Part shown: positions 1-12,219 of the stretch, piece by piece
How the letters are laid out: every line of letters starts with the position of its first letter
Position numbering within the stretch: the first letter of the stretch is position 1
From: Leucaena leucocephala
Taxonomy: Eukaryota; Streptophyta; Magnoliopsida; Fabales; Fabaceae
Reading direction: 5' to 3'
Assembly (NCBI GenBank): GCA_037074615.1
Contig: CM073570.1
Location: 15,534,185 to 15,598,184 of the forward strand
DNA: 64,000 nt
Made by a program: the position numbers and the translations under genes
Notes under the pieces: model-generated
Databases searched by the model: none
What the model saw: the letters and a program-made list of their open reading frames with translations, nothing else
Told to the model about the DNA's origin: nothing

Positions 1-220
1 ATAGCTCACTAGTTGTGTGGGGCACATGTTGGTAAAGAAGCTGAAAAAGAAGGACACCATTAATGAGAGAAGCACCTTCCTTGGGATGTTCTACACTGAG
101 ACCACCCAAGGGAGGAGTGACCTAAAGCAGGGCACACCGCCACCCTTTACCCTACTCATCGTCAATGTCTTATACCAATTCACTTCCTTTCATTCTTCAC
201 TTTTTATTTTATATACAAAA

Positions 221-496
221 ATGCTCTCACAACTTCATCCCTGGCCCCATTTTCATCATTCCCGTCAAAACCCAACTTTGACTTTCTTCACCCGTCGCCC
301 CCACCTTCTCCTTCGGTGCCATTCCATTCCATTATTTCAAATTCCCTCAACTTCCTCCGATTCCGCCGCTTCCATGTTTCAATCCATCATCGCCACCATC
401 CCCCCTGTTTTCTCATTATCATTGTGGGCATTTGTGTTAGGAATCGGCCTCTGCTTTGGATTTCTTATGGGTCCAAATATGCCCACTGCCACCTAA
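221..496 (+). CDS. possible small plastid-targeted membrane protein (hypothetical)
   Basis: Open frame of 91 codons from an ATG at 221; the frame is also open upstream of that ATG. The N-terminus is rich in Ser, Thr, His and Arg with few acidic residues, as in chloroplast transit peptides. A hydrophobic stretch near the C-terminus (IPPVFSLSLWAFVLGIGLCF) looks like one membrane span. I do not recognise the family. A TATA-like string lies only about 10 bases before the ATG, too close to serve it. It could be one exon of a larger gene continuing off the left edge, or chance. Low confidence. Confidence 0.25.
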   Translation: MLSQLHPWPHFHHSRQNPTLTFFTRRPHLLLRCHSIPLFQIPSTSSDSAASMFQSIIATIPPVFSLSLWAFVLGIGLCFGFLMGPNMPTAT

Positions 497-2638
497 TATT
501 TTGTCTTCATTACATCCACAATCTTTCATTTCGTTGATTCATATTAGTGTCCCCTCCCATTCTTTTGGAAACATCCCCTCCTAACTCTCTCCAACGCCAA
601 CCCCCCCCCCTTTTCTTTCCCATGTTTCAACGATCACCGTTCTTCACTTAAGTTTTTTGTTTTGGAAAATCGTTGAGATTTTATTAAAAAATCTTACTCC
701 TACACCAAAACAATATAGACTTGTTAATATTTTTTATATTAAAACTTATCATTATACAATGTTTATTTGGTGTAAAATTATTTTTAATAATTATATTATT
801 TTTTATTTACCTCCCCATAGGAATTAGATTCCTCGGCAATTAATCAACAATGCCTGAGAGAGAGCCAGAGCCAGAGCCAGGTGTCAAGCAAGCCCACCTT
901 TTCCCCTCCTTTTTATTAATTTGCCTGTAGATTTTAACCTCGATCCAAGAGTGCCATCCCCATATGTTACTGAAAAGCGGTACAAAAGGAACCGAAACTG
1001 GAGGCACGAGCCTAGGCCCCATTCCATATTCGTTCACAATTTGAGAGACGCTAACATTTTCTCACTCGGTGGCCTCAATTATTATACGCATCACCTTCCC
1101 TCTTAACCCCCCTCATTATTTTCTAACTTTCCCTCCCGCTTTGCCGATTGATTTAGTCCTCATTTTACTCATTATCTATAAAATTATAAATTTAATTTTT
1201 AATATTAATAAAGATTTTACTAATAAACTTATAAATATTTTTATAAATATTCTTTTAAACTTAAGATATACTCTAATTCTAAAAAATCTTAAGAACTAAT
1301 TTACTTAAATTTTGTTAGTACAAAACAAATAGTCACCCTCAACTGCTATTGAAAACAAAAAAACATAGAAAGAAATAAAATCAAGATATCATTCGGAAAG
1401 TTATACTGTAGGTTTAGAAATACATAAAATTTAAATTTTAGTAAAATTTAAATTTTAAATTTTTTTAAAATAATTAATTATATTTATTTAAACAGATTTT
1501 TATATTAAATTATAATTTAAAATTAAAATTTTAAATAAACAGGTTAGAATAATTTATAAAACAGTAAAAAAATTTATAAAATAATTAATTATTATATTAC
1601 CCATATTTTTTTTACCCTCTATCTCATTTCTCATATTTTTTCTTACATCATCTCTCTTCTCTCCTATTTTTTTATACCCTCTCTCATTTCTTACACCCTC
1701 TTTCCTCTTATATCTTATCTCTTTTCATTTAATACTCATACCCTTCTTCATAATTTATTAATAATAAAAATATTTCTAAAAATAATAATCTAAATATTCA
1801 TTTATTTAAAATTATTTTTTTTTATAAACTCTTCTTAAATTTTTTTTCAATAAACTACCTAAATTTTTTTTATAAATTTATTTTTAAAATCTTATCTAAA
1901 TATACTATAATCCATGGCTTGTTGTTGGCCTCCCACCACCTCAACTTCCCAAAGCACTATAACACCGAGAATGTGAACTAAAGCGGCACTTTCTGCTCTT
2001 TATAATAATATATATATATATATATATTTAGTTATATTGTCACTAGCTGTTTGCACACATTTTAGCATACTGCCAGACAAGTTTGCAGGGAGCTCCACAG
2101 GTACTAGGCCTACCCTACCAATGCCCTTCTTTTCAAACCCCAACCCACAGAAACATGGATATCGAAAATCAAGGAAATTACTACATTGCTCTGTTCTGTA
2201 CCACCATCTAGCACCGTTAGAGAATGATATGAATTAATTGACAGTAAAAACTAATGATAATAAATAAAAGCTGCACAATTTTACTGGTGCGAGTGATTGA
2301 GATGCCTTTTAAATTATACACTGTTTAGAATCAGAATCGAAAGAAACCATAATAGAGAGAGAGAGAGATCCAATCAGGAATGTGGAAGGGAATGGAAACA
2401 GAGGAACAGGGAACAAGAAAAAAATCTGTTATATCCCCAAAAAAGATCGATAGGACAAGGGGTCTGAAATCTCAATGAATGACCCATAGAAAGAAGGGGA
2501 AATAGGTATAGCCCACACCTCACTTTTCTCAAAAGAAACCGTACCTGCCTGGTGTTTTCATCTGAACCATCCTCAATCAATTTCAAAGATACCTTGGAAT
2601 TTCTGAAGCCATTGTTGTTGTTGTTGTTGTCATTAAGG
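497..2638. other. intergenic, AT-rich, repeats only
   Basis: No supportable gene. Contents are a C-run near 600-611, a MITE copy (about 1405-1905, listed separately), an (AT)n tract near 2008-2028 and a GA-run near 2354-2368. The right-hand end is the 3' flank of the RLP44-like gene. Confidence 0.5.
1405..1905 (-). repeat. MITE family 1, copy 1 (inverted)
   Basis: AT-rich element with a pyrimidine-rich core (about 1615-1735), ending in a reverse-complement TATTTAGATAAG motif near 1895. The layout is poly-T/A arms, then a CT-rich core (GA-rich on the other strand), then AT arms with TTTATAAA strings. It matches the elements at 4200-4655 (same orientation) and at 28700-29190 and 39490-39960 (opposite orientation). 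Boundaries are approximate. Confidence 0.55.
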
Positions 2639-3454
2639 TCAATAATCGGGCATAAGCTGACTGATTTTTCCTTCTTCCATCGCCATCTTCCGTTCCGTAA
2701 CTTTTAACCATATGCACACTCCGGTGAAACTCAGCACCAAACTCGCGAGGCCGCTTCCTAAACCGATCCCCACAATGGCTAAAACGGACAATCCTTTATT
2801 CCTCAGCGGCGGTAAAGGGTATCCGTAGAGATCCTTATTCCCTTGGAACGACGTGGCGTTAAATCTCGGCAAGTTGCCGCTGCGGTTGGCCAACGACGCC
2901 GGAATTGGACCTGTGAGGCGATTGTTCGAGACGTCGAAAGCGGAGAGACGAACGAGAAGGCCCAATTGCTGAGGAATGGGTCCAGTGAGGGAATTGTCAT
3001 GGAGATCGATGATGTTCAAATAGGCGCACAATGCGAGCTGCGGAGGAATCTCGCCTTCTAAATGATTGATAGAGAGATTCAAAACGGCGAGGTTGACCAG
3101 TGACTGGAGATCGGGAGGGATAGGACCGGTGAGAGCGTTGGAGGAGAGGTCAAGCGCTTGGAGATTGGTACAGTTGGCGAGAAACGGAGAGATAGTACCA
3201 CGAAGATTGAGATTCGCGAGCGAGAGCCTGTAGATTCGACCATTGTTGCAGGTAGCACCTTGAAGATTGGAAGTAGAATCGTTGCAAGGGTTAGCGAAGT
3301 TGGGTTCTCTCCAGTTCTGGAGAGACTTATTCGGGTCCTGTAAAGACTTGCTCAGGTGGGTCAAACACGCCTCGTCACTGGGATCCGATAAACAACCCGG
3401 TATGGCCACGATTGTAAGTAAATACAACACTAGCACAAGAATCCAAACATCCAT
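2639..3454 (-). CDS. RLP44: RLP44-like leucine-rich-repeat receptor-like protein
   Basis: Intronless frame of 271 aa starting at an ATG. The order is: signal peptide (about 1-23); N-terminal LRR cap with Cys30, Asn/Trp-containing segment to about 60 and Cys69; about four to five LRRs (about 73-190) with LxLSxNxLTGPIP-type repeats; a juxtamembrane stretch ending GNKDLYGYPLPP; one membrane helix (about 222-250); and a short cytoplasmic tail with no kinase. Length and layout match Arabidopsis RLP44 (about 274 aa), known to link pectin-state sensing to brassinosteroid signalling through BRI1/BAK1 and to act with the phytosulfokine receptor PSKR1. The role here is inferred from family. A phytosulfokine precursor lies in the same window at 32452-32847, but about 29 kb away, so this is probably coincidence. 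Confidence 0.88.
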   Translation of the reverse strand: MDVWILVLVLYLLTIVAIPGCLSDPSDEACLTHLSKSLQDPNKSLQNWREPNFANPCNDSTSNLQGATCNNGRIYRLSLANLNLRGTISPFLANCTNLQALDLSSNALTGPIPPDLQSLVNLAVLNLSINHLEGEIPPQLALCAYLNIIDLHDNSLTGPIPQQLGLLVRLSAFDVSNNRLTGPIPASLANRSGNLPRFNATSFQGNKDLYGYPLPPLRNKGLSVLAIVGIGLGSGLASLVLSFTGVCIWLKVTERKMAMEEGKISQLMPDY

Positions 3455-4199
3455 CCTCTACGAAACAACACCCAAAGAAGCCGTGCAAAATTCAACTTCA
3501 ATCCCAGTAGTCTCCTCCTTGAACAAGAATGATGGCGATCGTGGCGAAGACTGAAGCGGGAAAGCTAGCTAGGGGGAACACAGGAAACGATCCATTTATG
3601 AGAGGGCAAAGCATTTATTGCAAACAAAAAAAGAAGGAAGATGGGAACAGAGAAAAGTAGAGAAAGCGAGAGATGTCAGGGGATTGAAGCATCTCTGTTC
3701 GATTCTGTTGTGTCAAACAACAAGTGAGGGAGAAAGAAAGAGGGACGAGTGGTAGAGATGTCGAGAAGGAGCGAAAAAGGAATTTGTCGATGTCGTTTTT
3801 GGGATTCTAGGGAGAGACGAGAGGGGGAGGGTCAAGTTGATTGTGATATTAATGGTGGGGCGTGGAGGGTACGCGAACGTGAGCGCGTGGACTGAAAAAA
3901 AGGAAAGGCATGGGCAGGAGTGGGGGCGATAACCAGCGAGCCTCTGAAACAGACTGTAAAAGGGTAGTAACGTCATTTAGCGAGGATGCATATTCTGAGT
4001 CAGACTCATTGTGATTATTATATTGCCAAGGAATAAGACCAAACATGCCTTACAGCGACTGATTTAGTTTAATCATGTCTTGTTAATTAAATAATTAACG
4101 AAGGCTACTAATACAGACGCTGTTAGTTAAATATCTGAATAATTAAATATTAAGAACCTCTAACTTAGAATAATTATTTCCCTGTTGATAATATGTGTT

Positions 4200-4655
4200 T
4201 ACAAACACTGGTCTTATAAATTTTTTTGGGTAAAAATTTAATTTTAAAAAAATATAAATAGTTATATTTATTTAAAAAAATTAAATTAAATTATAATTTA
4301 AAATTAAAATTTTAGATAAATTATTAAAATTACCTTATAAAATAGTAAAAAAATTTATTAACTATACAATTAATATTTTACTTTTATTTTTTTTATATAT
4401 TTTCTGTTATCTCTTATTTACCTTCTCTCCTCTCTATTCTTTCTGTTCTATATTTTCTATCTTTCATTTATTTTCTCTCTTATAGTTAATAAAATTATAC
4501 TCTTTTTAATAATTTTTTAATTAAAATATAAAAATTATTAAAATATCTATTTATTTAGAACTATTTTTTTATATAAATTCTTTTTTAATTTTTTTAAATT
4601 ATTTAATTTTTTTATAAGTTTTTTTTTTAATTTTTGATCTAAATATAAATATACG
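4200..4655 (-). repeat. MITE family 1, copy 2 (inverted)
   Basis: Same layout as copy 1: AT arms, a CT-rich core (about 4400-4480), and a GATCTAAATATA-type end near 4636. Homology with copies 1, 3 and 4 was recognised by eye. Boundaries are approximate. Confidence 0.5.
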
Positions 4656-6943
4656 TTACGAAAAAATAATGAGGATAAGTGAAAAAGAATAAGGGAGGAA
4701 GTGGCATGTCAGATCCGTGAGGCGGAATAGCACAAGGGTTATCGTGGGAGGGGTACACGTACACACTCTGGACTGAGATTCACAGTGAGCCGGTTTTTAG
4801 GTGGGAATGTGATCATCTGTTTCTCATGAATCTTTTCATGAAAGCCTTACTCAACGTCAATCAACGGCTCTAAATCAATCATCTCTTTCACTGTTTCATC
4901 CACCCTTTTTCACTGTAGAGCATGTTTGGTTTTGTGTTTAGAATTGTGGGAACTAGTGTTTCAGTGGGAACACAAATAACTACCTGCTGGTGTAACAAAA
5001 ATTATCTAGTTTCAGGGGTTGGTAAAGGGGTAATGAAAAGACATTCTTAGACATAGAGGTGAGGGGAAAGGGAGAGGTTGGGTAGTATGGAGCAATTTGT
5101 GGAAACAACTCACTCATGTATGTTACCAGCTCTTGGCTCTAAGAAGAGGGCAAGATGACGTGTTAGTTTGAGAGCACTGAAGAATAAGTGCTTTGGCGCT
5201 TGATGAGAGAATTTGTCTTTTGTATGGTATAAAATCATTTTAAGATAAGCTGATGAAGACAAGCACCGAACAATGAAAAGAGGCGGCGTGATATTTTGGG
5301 ACGGTCCATGGAAATTGGATCATCTCTTGCATTTTACAGAGCTTTGTTTATGGATATACCAAATTACCAATAAAAGCAAATACTTTCATATTGAAGCATG
5401 CATGCTCCTTGCCTCTATCATCCACGTGCCCTACGAAATGCTATCTATTCCCAATTCGCTAAAAAGAAAGATGCATACAATCAGAATGCCCCTACATTTT
5501 GTTGTGTGATTTCTAATATTTTACACAAAATTCATGATGGAAAGTTAGACATAAGGAGGAAAAAATATCCTAACGTACAAATCAAACCATGAGAGAATTT
5601 TTTTTTAGGCACACATATCCTCCTATTAAAAATAATCTTATTTAAAATATTATCAACATTAAATATTGATATATTTTCTAGTAGAAATTTGAACAAGTCC
5701 CTCTTGCCATACCCGATCCCCGATCCCTGTTGGTATAATTTTAGGGATATTGGAGGGTATATCCTTTGATGGCGAATCACCAACAGAAAACACAATATCT
5801 CATTGCGTATGACTAAGAAATGCATTCGCATAATTGAGTTGGAAGAGAATAAATTGGACAAGAGTGACCACAAAGGTTTCAAAAAATGGGCTCACGGTGG
5901 ATACAAAATTGGGTGGTGTAAAGTGGGAAAAGGCGACACGTGTGGGCCCAATGAGAACTACAAACATTTGGGCCCAAGAGATCGGGTAGGGGGCAAGTAC
6001 AGGGCAGCCCCAATGGGGAGTCGCACGTATGCCTGTCTGGTTAAGATGGCCACATTCGCTTGTTTTATAAGATAAAAGAGAGAATCCAAAGATGGTGCAA
6101 TTCAGCATTCTTTGATTCTCGATTACGACGTTGTCCACATTATCCTCCACAAATGACAAGCCCCCCTTTCTTTGCTTTGCTCTCTCTCTCTCTCTCATTG
6201 CCTCACAACTTTGTTTGCAACACGTTAGTTTCTGTTCCTTAATATCCATCACCCTTTTTAATATTTAACTCCATCCACTACAAGTGGGGCCCATGTGTTT
6301 ATACAAAAAATCTGTGAAATACACCCCATTCTTTGTAATTTATTAATACTGCAATATAAATTTTGTATCTCACGTATATGTATGTATATCCCATCCAAAT
6401 GCAAAAGGTTAACTCTTCACTTACTTAGATTATCTGTGTATTTAATATTTTTTTAGGAAATTGCATTAAGTCTAAATCGTAAATAGAACAACATGTCTTA
6501 CCCAATGGTATGGTAGTCAGGTGATATATAAACTCTATTACAAGTAAAAAGTTGTAAGTTGAATCATATTTATAATTTTAGATAATTAATTTTTTATAGG
6601 AAGGTATCTTATTCCATTAAATTTTATATAATGCATAGGTGCTACTTATATAGTTTTTTTATAAAAAAAAAATAAGTATCTTATATTTATTTATAAGATG
6701 ACATTTTGACCAACCAAAACGTATTTTAAATAACTTAAATTTTAAATATTTTATTTTGAATAATATTGAAAATAATACCCTCCACTCAAGTGAAGAATCC
6801 ATTTTGGGAGGATAACAATTGCAAACTTTTTCTTTTTTATTTGGGCCTGCGAAAAGCCCATAACATTTTGTACCGACTACCCAAACTTTCATAACCCAAA
6901 TGAAAATAATTTACTTTGTACAAAACATAAAATTAATAGTGTT

Positions 6944-7141
6944 ACCAATGGAGAAGGTTAGTCAGAGTGATAAACAGCTCAATATCATTTAAGTAAAGTT
7001 TTAAGTTTGAGCCTTAGTATATGTAAAAAATTTCCATTGGAAGACTCACCTACCATAGCCAGGTGTGCGACGCGGGTCAAATCCGGATATAATAGGACAA
7101 AACTCTGGTGAACTGAGTGTGTAACTAAAAAAATAAAATAA
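6944..7141 (+). mobile_element. tRNA-derived SINE, copy 1
   Basis: A roughly 190-bp element starting CCAATGGAGAAGG, with a degenerate A box, a B-box-like TTTGAGCC segment, an internal GGAAGACTCACCTACCATAG block and an A-rich end. It is flanked by near-perfect 13-bp direct repeats (6931-6943 and 7142-7154, one mismatch), the hallmark of retroposition. It is the most diverged of the three copies in the window. Confidence 0.75.
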
Positions 7142-8361
7142 AATCAATAGTGTTGAACCTATTTATTTTTTTAAAAAAAAATTAAATTAATAGAAGTTAG
7201 GTTTAGTAAAAGACGTTTTTCACACCATGACGAATAAAAATTTAAATCCCTACTAAAATGTGTGTCTATATTTAATATTTATCAATTTTTTAAATATAAT
7301 TGTTTATAATAAAATGATATTTATGCTCACAAAAAATATAAAACACATACGTACAAATAAACTATAAATTTCCGTACGAACGTCCATTGACTTGTAGCTT
7401 TCTTTGTTTTTTTCTGGTACAGACTTGTAGCTTTCTTTGTTTTTTTTTTTTGGTACAGACTTGTAGCTTTCTGATTTCTCTGTCAATGGAAAACAATGTT
7501 TAGTTTTTCATTTTTGTTAACTTTCTGTTTCCAAATTAATCCACAGAACTCCCCCCAAAATAATTGCACAATTACAGACTCTTTGACTGCCAAAACATAT
7601 CTTGTCTCTTCCCATCTACCCCTTTTCTTATACATGACTCCAAAACAAACAGTCTCTTTCAATAATTTCATCATGCGTGTTTGGTGATAAGTAATATTCA
7701 ACAATGCTTAGAACTCACAGAACAATCTTCTTCACTTCTCCATCCTCTTTATCATCTGCTTCTTTGACAAAACCCAACAGCAAATCAGCTTTTGGGAACT
7801 GCATTATTTGTGAGCTTCAAAGTTTGCATGATTTTTCCAGCCTATGCCTACCAGAAAACCATGACAACAATACCTCCAAATTTTGTCTACGTAAAATGAT
7901 TAATTGATCATTATCTCATCACTACACTGCATAACTAACTTGTACAATGTAACATTAACAAGATAAACATTATTCTTTGATATTACTTTTATAATACTTG
8001 AAGTAGTTTAGCAATTTAGATATATTAAAAAAAATTAAATAAATTAATTATGATAAAATCTAAAATTACTAATTCATATTATATACTCTTTAATTTATTT
8101 AAATTAGTTAAATAACTCTTATATTAATTATAATTTATTTAACCTATAACATTATTCAATGCATATCACATGCTCCAACTACCCCACATATCCACAATTC
8201 AATTGTTCGTGACAAACAATAAATACATGTACAATTTCTGATAATTAAGATCCCAATACACTATAATTCGATTCAAATTCCAGAATTTTAATACTACCTT
8301 CCTCTTTACGTTTTGTTTCACTTTGCCCGTTTAGATATTGCCACTAGAGAACGAGAATGGC

Positions 8362-8369
8362 TATATAAA
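8362..8369 (+). promoter_or_regulatory. TATA box of the DUF688-like gene
   Basis: TATATAAA 65-72 bases before the ATG at 8434. A start site about 30 bases downstream would give a leader of about 40 nt. It also rules out the longer in-frame extension, whose first ATG (8338) lies before the TATA box. Confidence 0.6.
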
Positions 8370-8433
8370 CCCATACTTTGTTTTTTCCTCTGCTTCAATA
8401 ATAATCTCAGATCAGAGCTCTGTTTATCTGGTT

Positions 8434-8961
8434 ATGATAATGAGTCACAGAAAAGTTCATTCACATGGAAGCATACCCTTTTCCTGGGAAGATGAACCTG
8501 GGATTTGTAAGACCCCTCAAGCAATAAACCAGTTCAAATCATCACGATCATCATCTTCTTCGATCTTCCAAGCGCCATCATGTGCAACTCAGAGTCTTCA
8601 GGAGATGATGAAGATTCCTCTGCCTCCATGTCAATCGTCTGCTCTGCCTCCTCGAAGGACTGCTTCAGGGAAGGGATTCAGATGGCAAGAAGATCCTTTT
8701 CTTGTGGCTTACAAAGAGATTGCAAAGACTGAGAAAATTTCTGAGAACAACAAGAAGAACAAAGGTGGTGATGGATTTAGTTCGAGTGTGAGGAAAAGTA
8801 AGAACATATTTTCATGCAAGAGTTCTTCTTCAGGGGATGTCAGGCAGGGTAATTTTCTGAAACTGTCTCAGCTTCCTCATCGTCTTCCTAGAGACACAAG
8901 TCGTTCCTTCAAATTTGGAAATGAACTCAAAACAGATTTCAATTATGAAACGTGGGTCTAA
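8434..8961 (+). CDS. DUF688-like plant protein
   Basis: Single-exon frame of 175 aa; an alternative ATG lies two codons later at 8440. The N-terminal motif IPFSWEDEPGICK is typical of plant DUF688 proteins, whose function is unknown. The rest is basic and low complexity, with Ser runs around residues 35-43 and 130-135, PLPPC and LPPRR segments, and a FRWQEDPFLVAYKE block. No signal peptide or membrane span. The start was chosen because the TATA box at 8362 excludes upstream codons. Family assignment rests on the single N-terminal motif. Confidence 0.72.
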   Translation: MIMSHRKVHSHGSIPFSWEDEPGICKTPQAINQFKSSRSSSSSIFQAPSCATQSLQEMMKIPLPPCQSSALPPRRTASGKGFRWQEDPFLVAYKEIAKTEKISENNKKNKGGDGFSSSVRKSKNIFSCKSSSSGDVRQGNFLKLSQLPHRLPRDTSRSFKFGNELKTDFNYETWV

Positions 8962-10257
8962 TTTTTCTGGGTTTGATTTAGATGTCTTATATATCTGATT
9001 CAGATTATGTATTAACAATAAATAATTATGAACTATCTATTTTTTTCTGGGTTTGAAGCACCTCGAAGTCTATTGTCACTATCTAGCTAGGCCCAAACAG
9101 AGATTGGACGAATAATTTCTCTTGTTTGATCACAAGTGATGGTTTGATTATTCCAATTTCTTGTATCTCAGTACTAACAAGTTATTTGCTCTTTCGCTGG
9201 CAATATATATACATGTGTGCGCGCGCGCCCGCGCGCGCTCGTTTCAGATTAAATTTTGTCCATTGGTGTTAATTTGGTTCTGTTTTTCTCTGCGTTTTAA
9301 TAACAGATGAATTTTTTGGAAATCATGTTTGTTTCGAAATCTCTCTTTCCTCTTCTTCCTTTGGATTTTTCAAAATAAGTTTGGACAGCTCATATTTAAG
9401 TCCAGTCAGATTAGTAGGCAAATTACAGAGTTTTACTTGAAGGATAATTTTGACATTATATCAACATCAATCCCTAATTTCCCCTTTCAGGCTTTCACCA
9501 ATACAGTTGTCTCCTTCCCCTGCGTTTTCTCCGTTTCTTCTGTTTCTCTTAGCTTTTGGAAGGCAGATCGCCTACTCCCTTCAAAATGTTAGTTTTATGC
9601 ATCCTATCTCCACCATCTTCTCATTAATCTCTGCATTTTGTATGAACACAATGCTAATTTGTTATTGAATCAGTCAGGGAATATTCAGAACCCTCAGCGT
9701 ATCTACAAAGCAGATGTCAAAAACAAATTATACCAATATCCCTTAGGTTGGCATTAGGAAGCGGATGGTGTGAAATAAATGAATAAAACAATGATTTGGC
9801 GCCCCTTTGGTCACTACCTGTTATGCATGATTGAAGTCCCATGTCTACTGCTAATATTTTTTGAATGTCTATAATAGACAAACATTGCAGAGGGAAGAGA
9901 GGAGGAGGCCAGTAAAAGGGGAATTAGGAGCAGAATGACAAAATTAACCTTAAGTAATTAATTGATGAAGTATCAAACATTCCAAGTAATTTGCTAAGTG
10001 ATTTGACTAATATGATGTGCGTGGATTCTATTAGATTTAACAGTTTTCTTAATGGCATAGGTTTAGTGGTCAAAGTCTGAAAATTTAGGGTGTTAATTTT
10101 AAACTTTTAAAGATAGGGAGACTTATATATAACTGACATTTAATACACATAAAAAATAACAAATACACCAAACAAACATAAAACCTTTAATCTTTTTTAA
10201 AAATAAATATTTTATATATGTGGTTTGGAAATCTTGGAAAATATATTTAGATATTAA

Positions 10258-10915
10258 TGCTTTGTTTGAATGGGAAGAAAAGTTAGAAGTTAAAAAAATG
10301 GGAGGAGAGAGGATAGAAAGAAAAGAAAATTGAAAAGAAAATGTTATCTTTCGTCCTCTTTAAATGGACGTGAGAAAACAGGAAAAAAAAATAAGAAAAT
10401 AACTAAATGATCGAAATAACTTTATATTTATATAAAAGTATATCATATTTAAAATAAAATTAAATATAAAATGAACAAATCAAATTAATATATCATCATC
10501 AAATAATTTAAAATCAAATTATTTGGTAAATATACATTTTCATTTTATTATATTTTAAAACCAATAATTTAAAAAAAATTATTATTTTTAATGTAAAATA
10601 ATAAGAAGTGGACAATTTTTTTAAACTAAATATAATAAAAATAAAAAATAAATTATATATTATCTAGCATTATTAATAAATGCTAAAATTTATTTTACCA
10701 AAAAATAAATGCTAAAAATATTAGTATTTTTAAGGGAAAGGGCATAAAAGGAAGATGAGTTTTCTCTTAATTTTCTCTCCGTAGAGTAAAGAGTTGGAGA
10801 GACAATGGGGTCACTACACCCCATTTTCTTCCTAACTTTTCTTTTTATTCATTTTTTCTCTCTCCGTCTACATAAGAGAAAATTTGTTTCTCTCCCTATT
10901 TTCCTCCTATACTGG
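10258..10915. repeat. inverted-end (hAT-like?) non-autonomous element
   Basis: The left end (TTTGTTTGAATGGGAAG followed by AAAAGTTAGAAG) recurs inverted at the right end (CTAACTTTTCTTTTTATTC, then repeated CTCTCTCC). The interior is AT-rich and non-coding. Superfamily is uncertain and boundaries approximate. Confidence 0.4.
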
Positions 10916-12032
10916 GCTAACTCATAAAGCCAGGCCTGTTGATCCAGTCCAATGCATCTGTTTTCGTTTTCAGAAGATTAAGACAAAACATAGTTCACTC
11001 AAAAAATAAAATATATAACTATTTAAAATATATTCAATCTCTAAAAAATATTAATTTATTATAGTTTTAGTTATAATACTTAGAAAGATAGCATAACTCT
11101 TGAGTACTTAAATTTATACTTGAAAGTAATAGACAGCTCGTTTTACCCTTATCTATTTCTAAAAATTTTTATACAAAAAAAAAGATGCATATTTTTTTTT
11201 TCATTTTAAAAGACAGAAAAAAAGTTTACCAGTCTTCTTAAGTTTTTATTGTTATATAAAAATAAGATAAAACTATAAGTTTTTTATGCTAATTGTTTTT
11301 TAAGAAAAAACCAGCATGTTTAAGAAGAAATTTGTGACCATATACGCCTATATGGTATATTTAAAAAGAATTGTAACTAATAAGTTGTTGGTTGATAATT
11401 TTATACTTATAAAAAGGGTAATAAAAATTTAAATATCAATAAGCACACAGTTGTTATGAAGACTTTGATTTCAACTTTAACGCTCCTAATTCAATAAAAG
11501 TTAGGTTTAAGTCTAAAATGACTTGTGTAGGTTTAAGTCTTAAATGACTTATATAATTAGGGATACTCCAAGTTATTTTTTTTTTAAAAATGATAATATT
11601 ATTAATAATTTAATACTTTTTTAATTTTTAATATAAAAATTAGTTTGATAGTTGTGTTTAGTTCTAAATATAATACTTTAATTTATTTTATCTCACATAT
11701 TTATAATTTTTTTCAAGATATTCATTTTAATTGCACACATTGATCTTCAGATAAGGATAATTATTATAAAAAATTGTATTTTAGGAAAATTAAACTATAT
11801 TTATTATAAATAATTAATATAATTAATTTTTTAATTTATCTAAATTGATTATTTAACTCTTATATTTAAAATTGAAGTAGTATTATCTTTAAAAAAAATG
11901 TATTCTTTGTGTACTTCGTAGTCCTAAAATTAAGGCCTTTAAAGCTCAGTTGAAAATTAAGCCTTTAAAGCCCAAGTGAATAAGATTAATCCTAGTTGGC
12001 AACTCAAATTTGAAATTAATTATGTCTAATAT

Positions 12033-12219
12033 ACCAACGGGAGTTAATTTAAGTGGTAAATAGCTCGGTATCACTTAAGAGAGATTTTGAGTTTGAGCCT
12101 TGGCGTATGTAGAAAATCTCTGTTGGGAGACTCACCTACCATAGTTAGGTACTCGACGCGGGTTGAATTTGGATATAGTCGGGGTAAAACTCTGATAAAC
12201 TGGGTGGGCAATTAAAAAA
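12033..12219 (+). mobile_element. tRNA-derived SINE, copy 2
   Basis: Element beginning ACCAACGGGAGTTAATTTAA, with a B-box-like GAGTTTGAGCC, an internal GGGAGACTCACCTACCATAG and a short poly-A end. It is bounded by a perfect 15-bp direct repeat, AATTATGTCTAATAT (12018-12032 and 12220-12234). Perfect target-site duplication plus A-tail is strong evidence for retroposition. Confidence 0.88.

Larger units (their letters stand above)
3955..8361. other. intergenic, no confident gene
   Basis: Contains MITE family 1 copy 2 (4200-4655), a SINE (6944-7141) and an AT-rich Stowaway-like stretch near 7985-8150. The segment at about 5900-6240 is less AT-rich. It has a CACGTG G-box (about 5938-5943), GGGCCC/GGCCC motifs and a CT-run (6180-6198), so it resembles a promoter and leader. 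I could not attach a reading frame to it on either strand. Confidence 0.4.

Noticed and set aside
5800..6252. 150-codon minus-strand open frame
   Set aside because: No family motif, it crosses a CT microsatellite and promoter-like sequence, and its composition is not protein-like.
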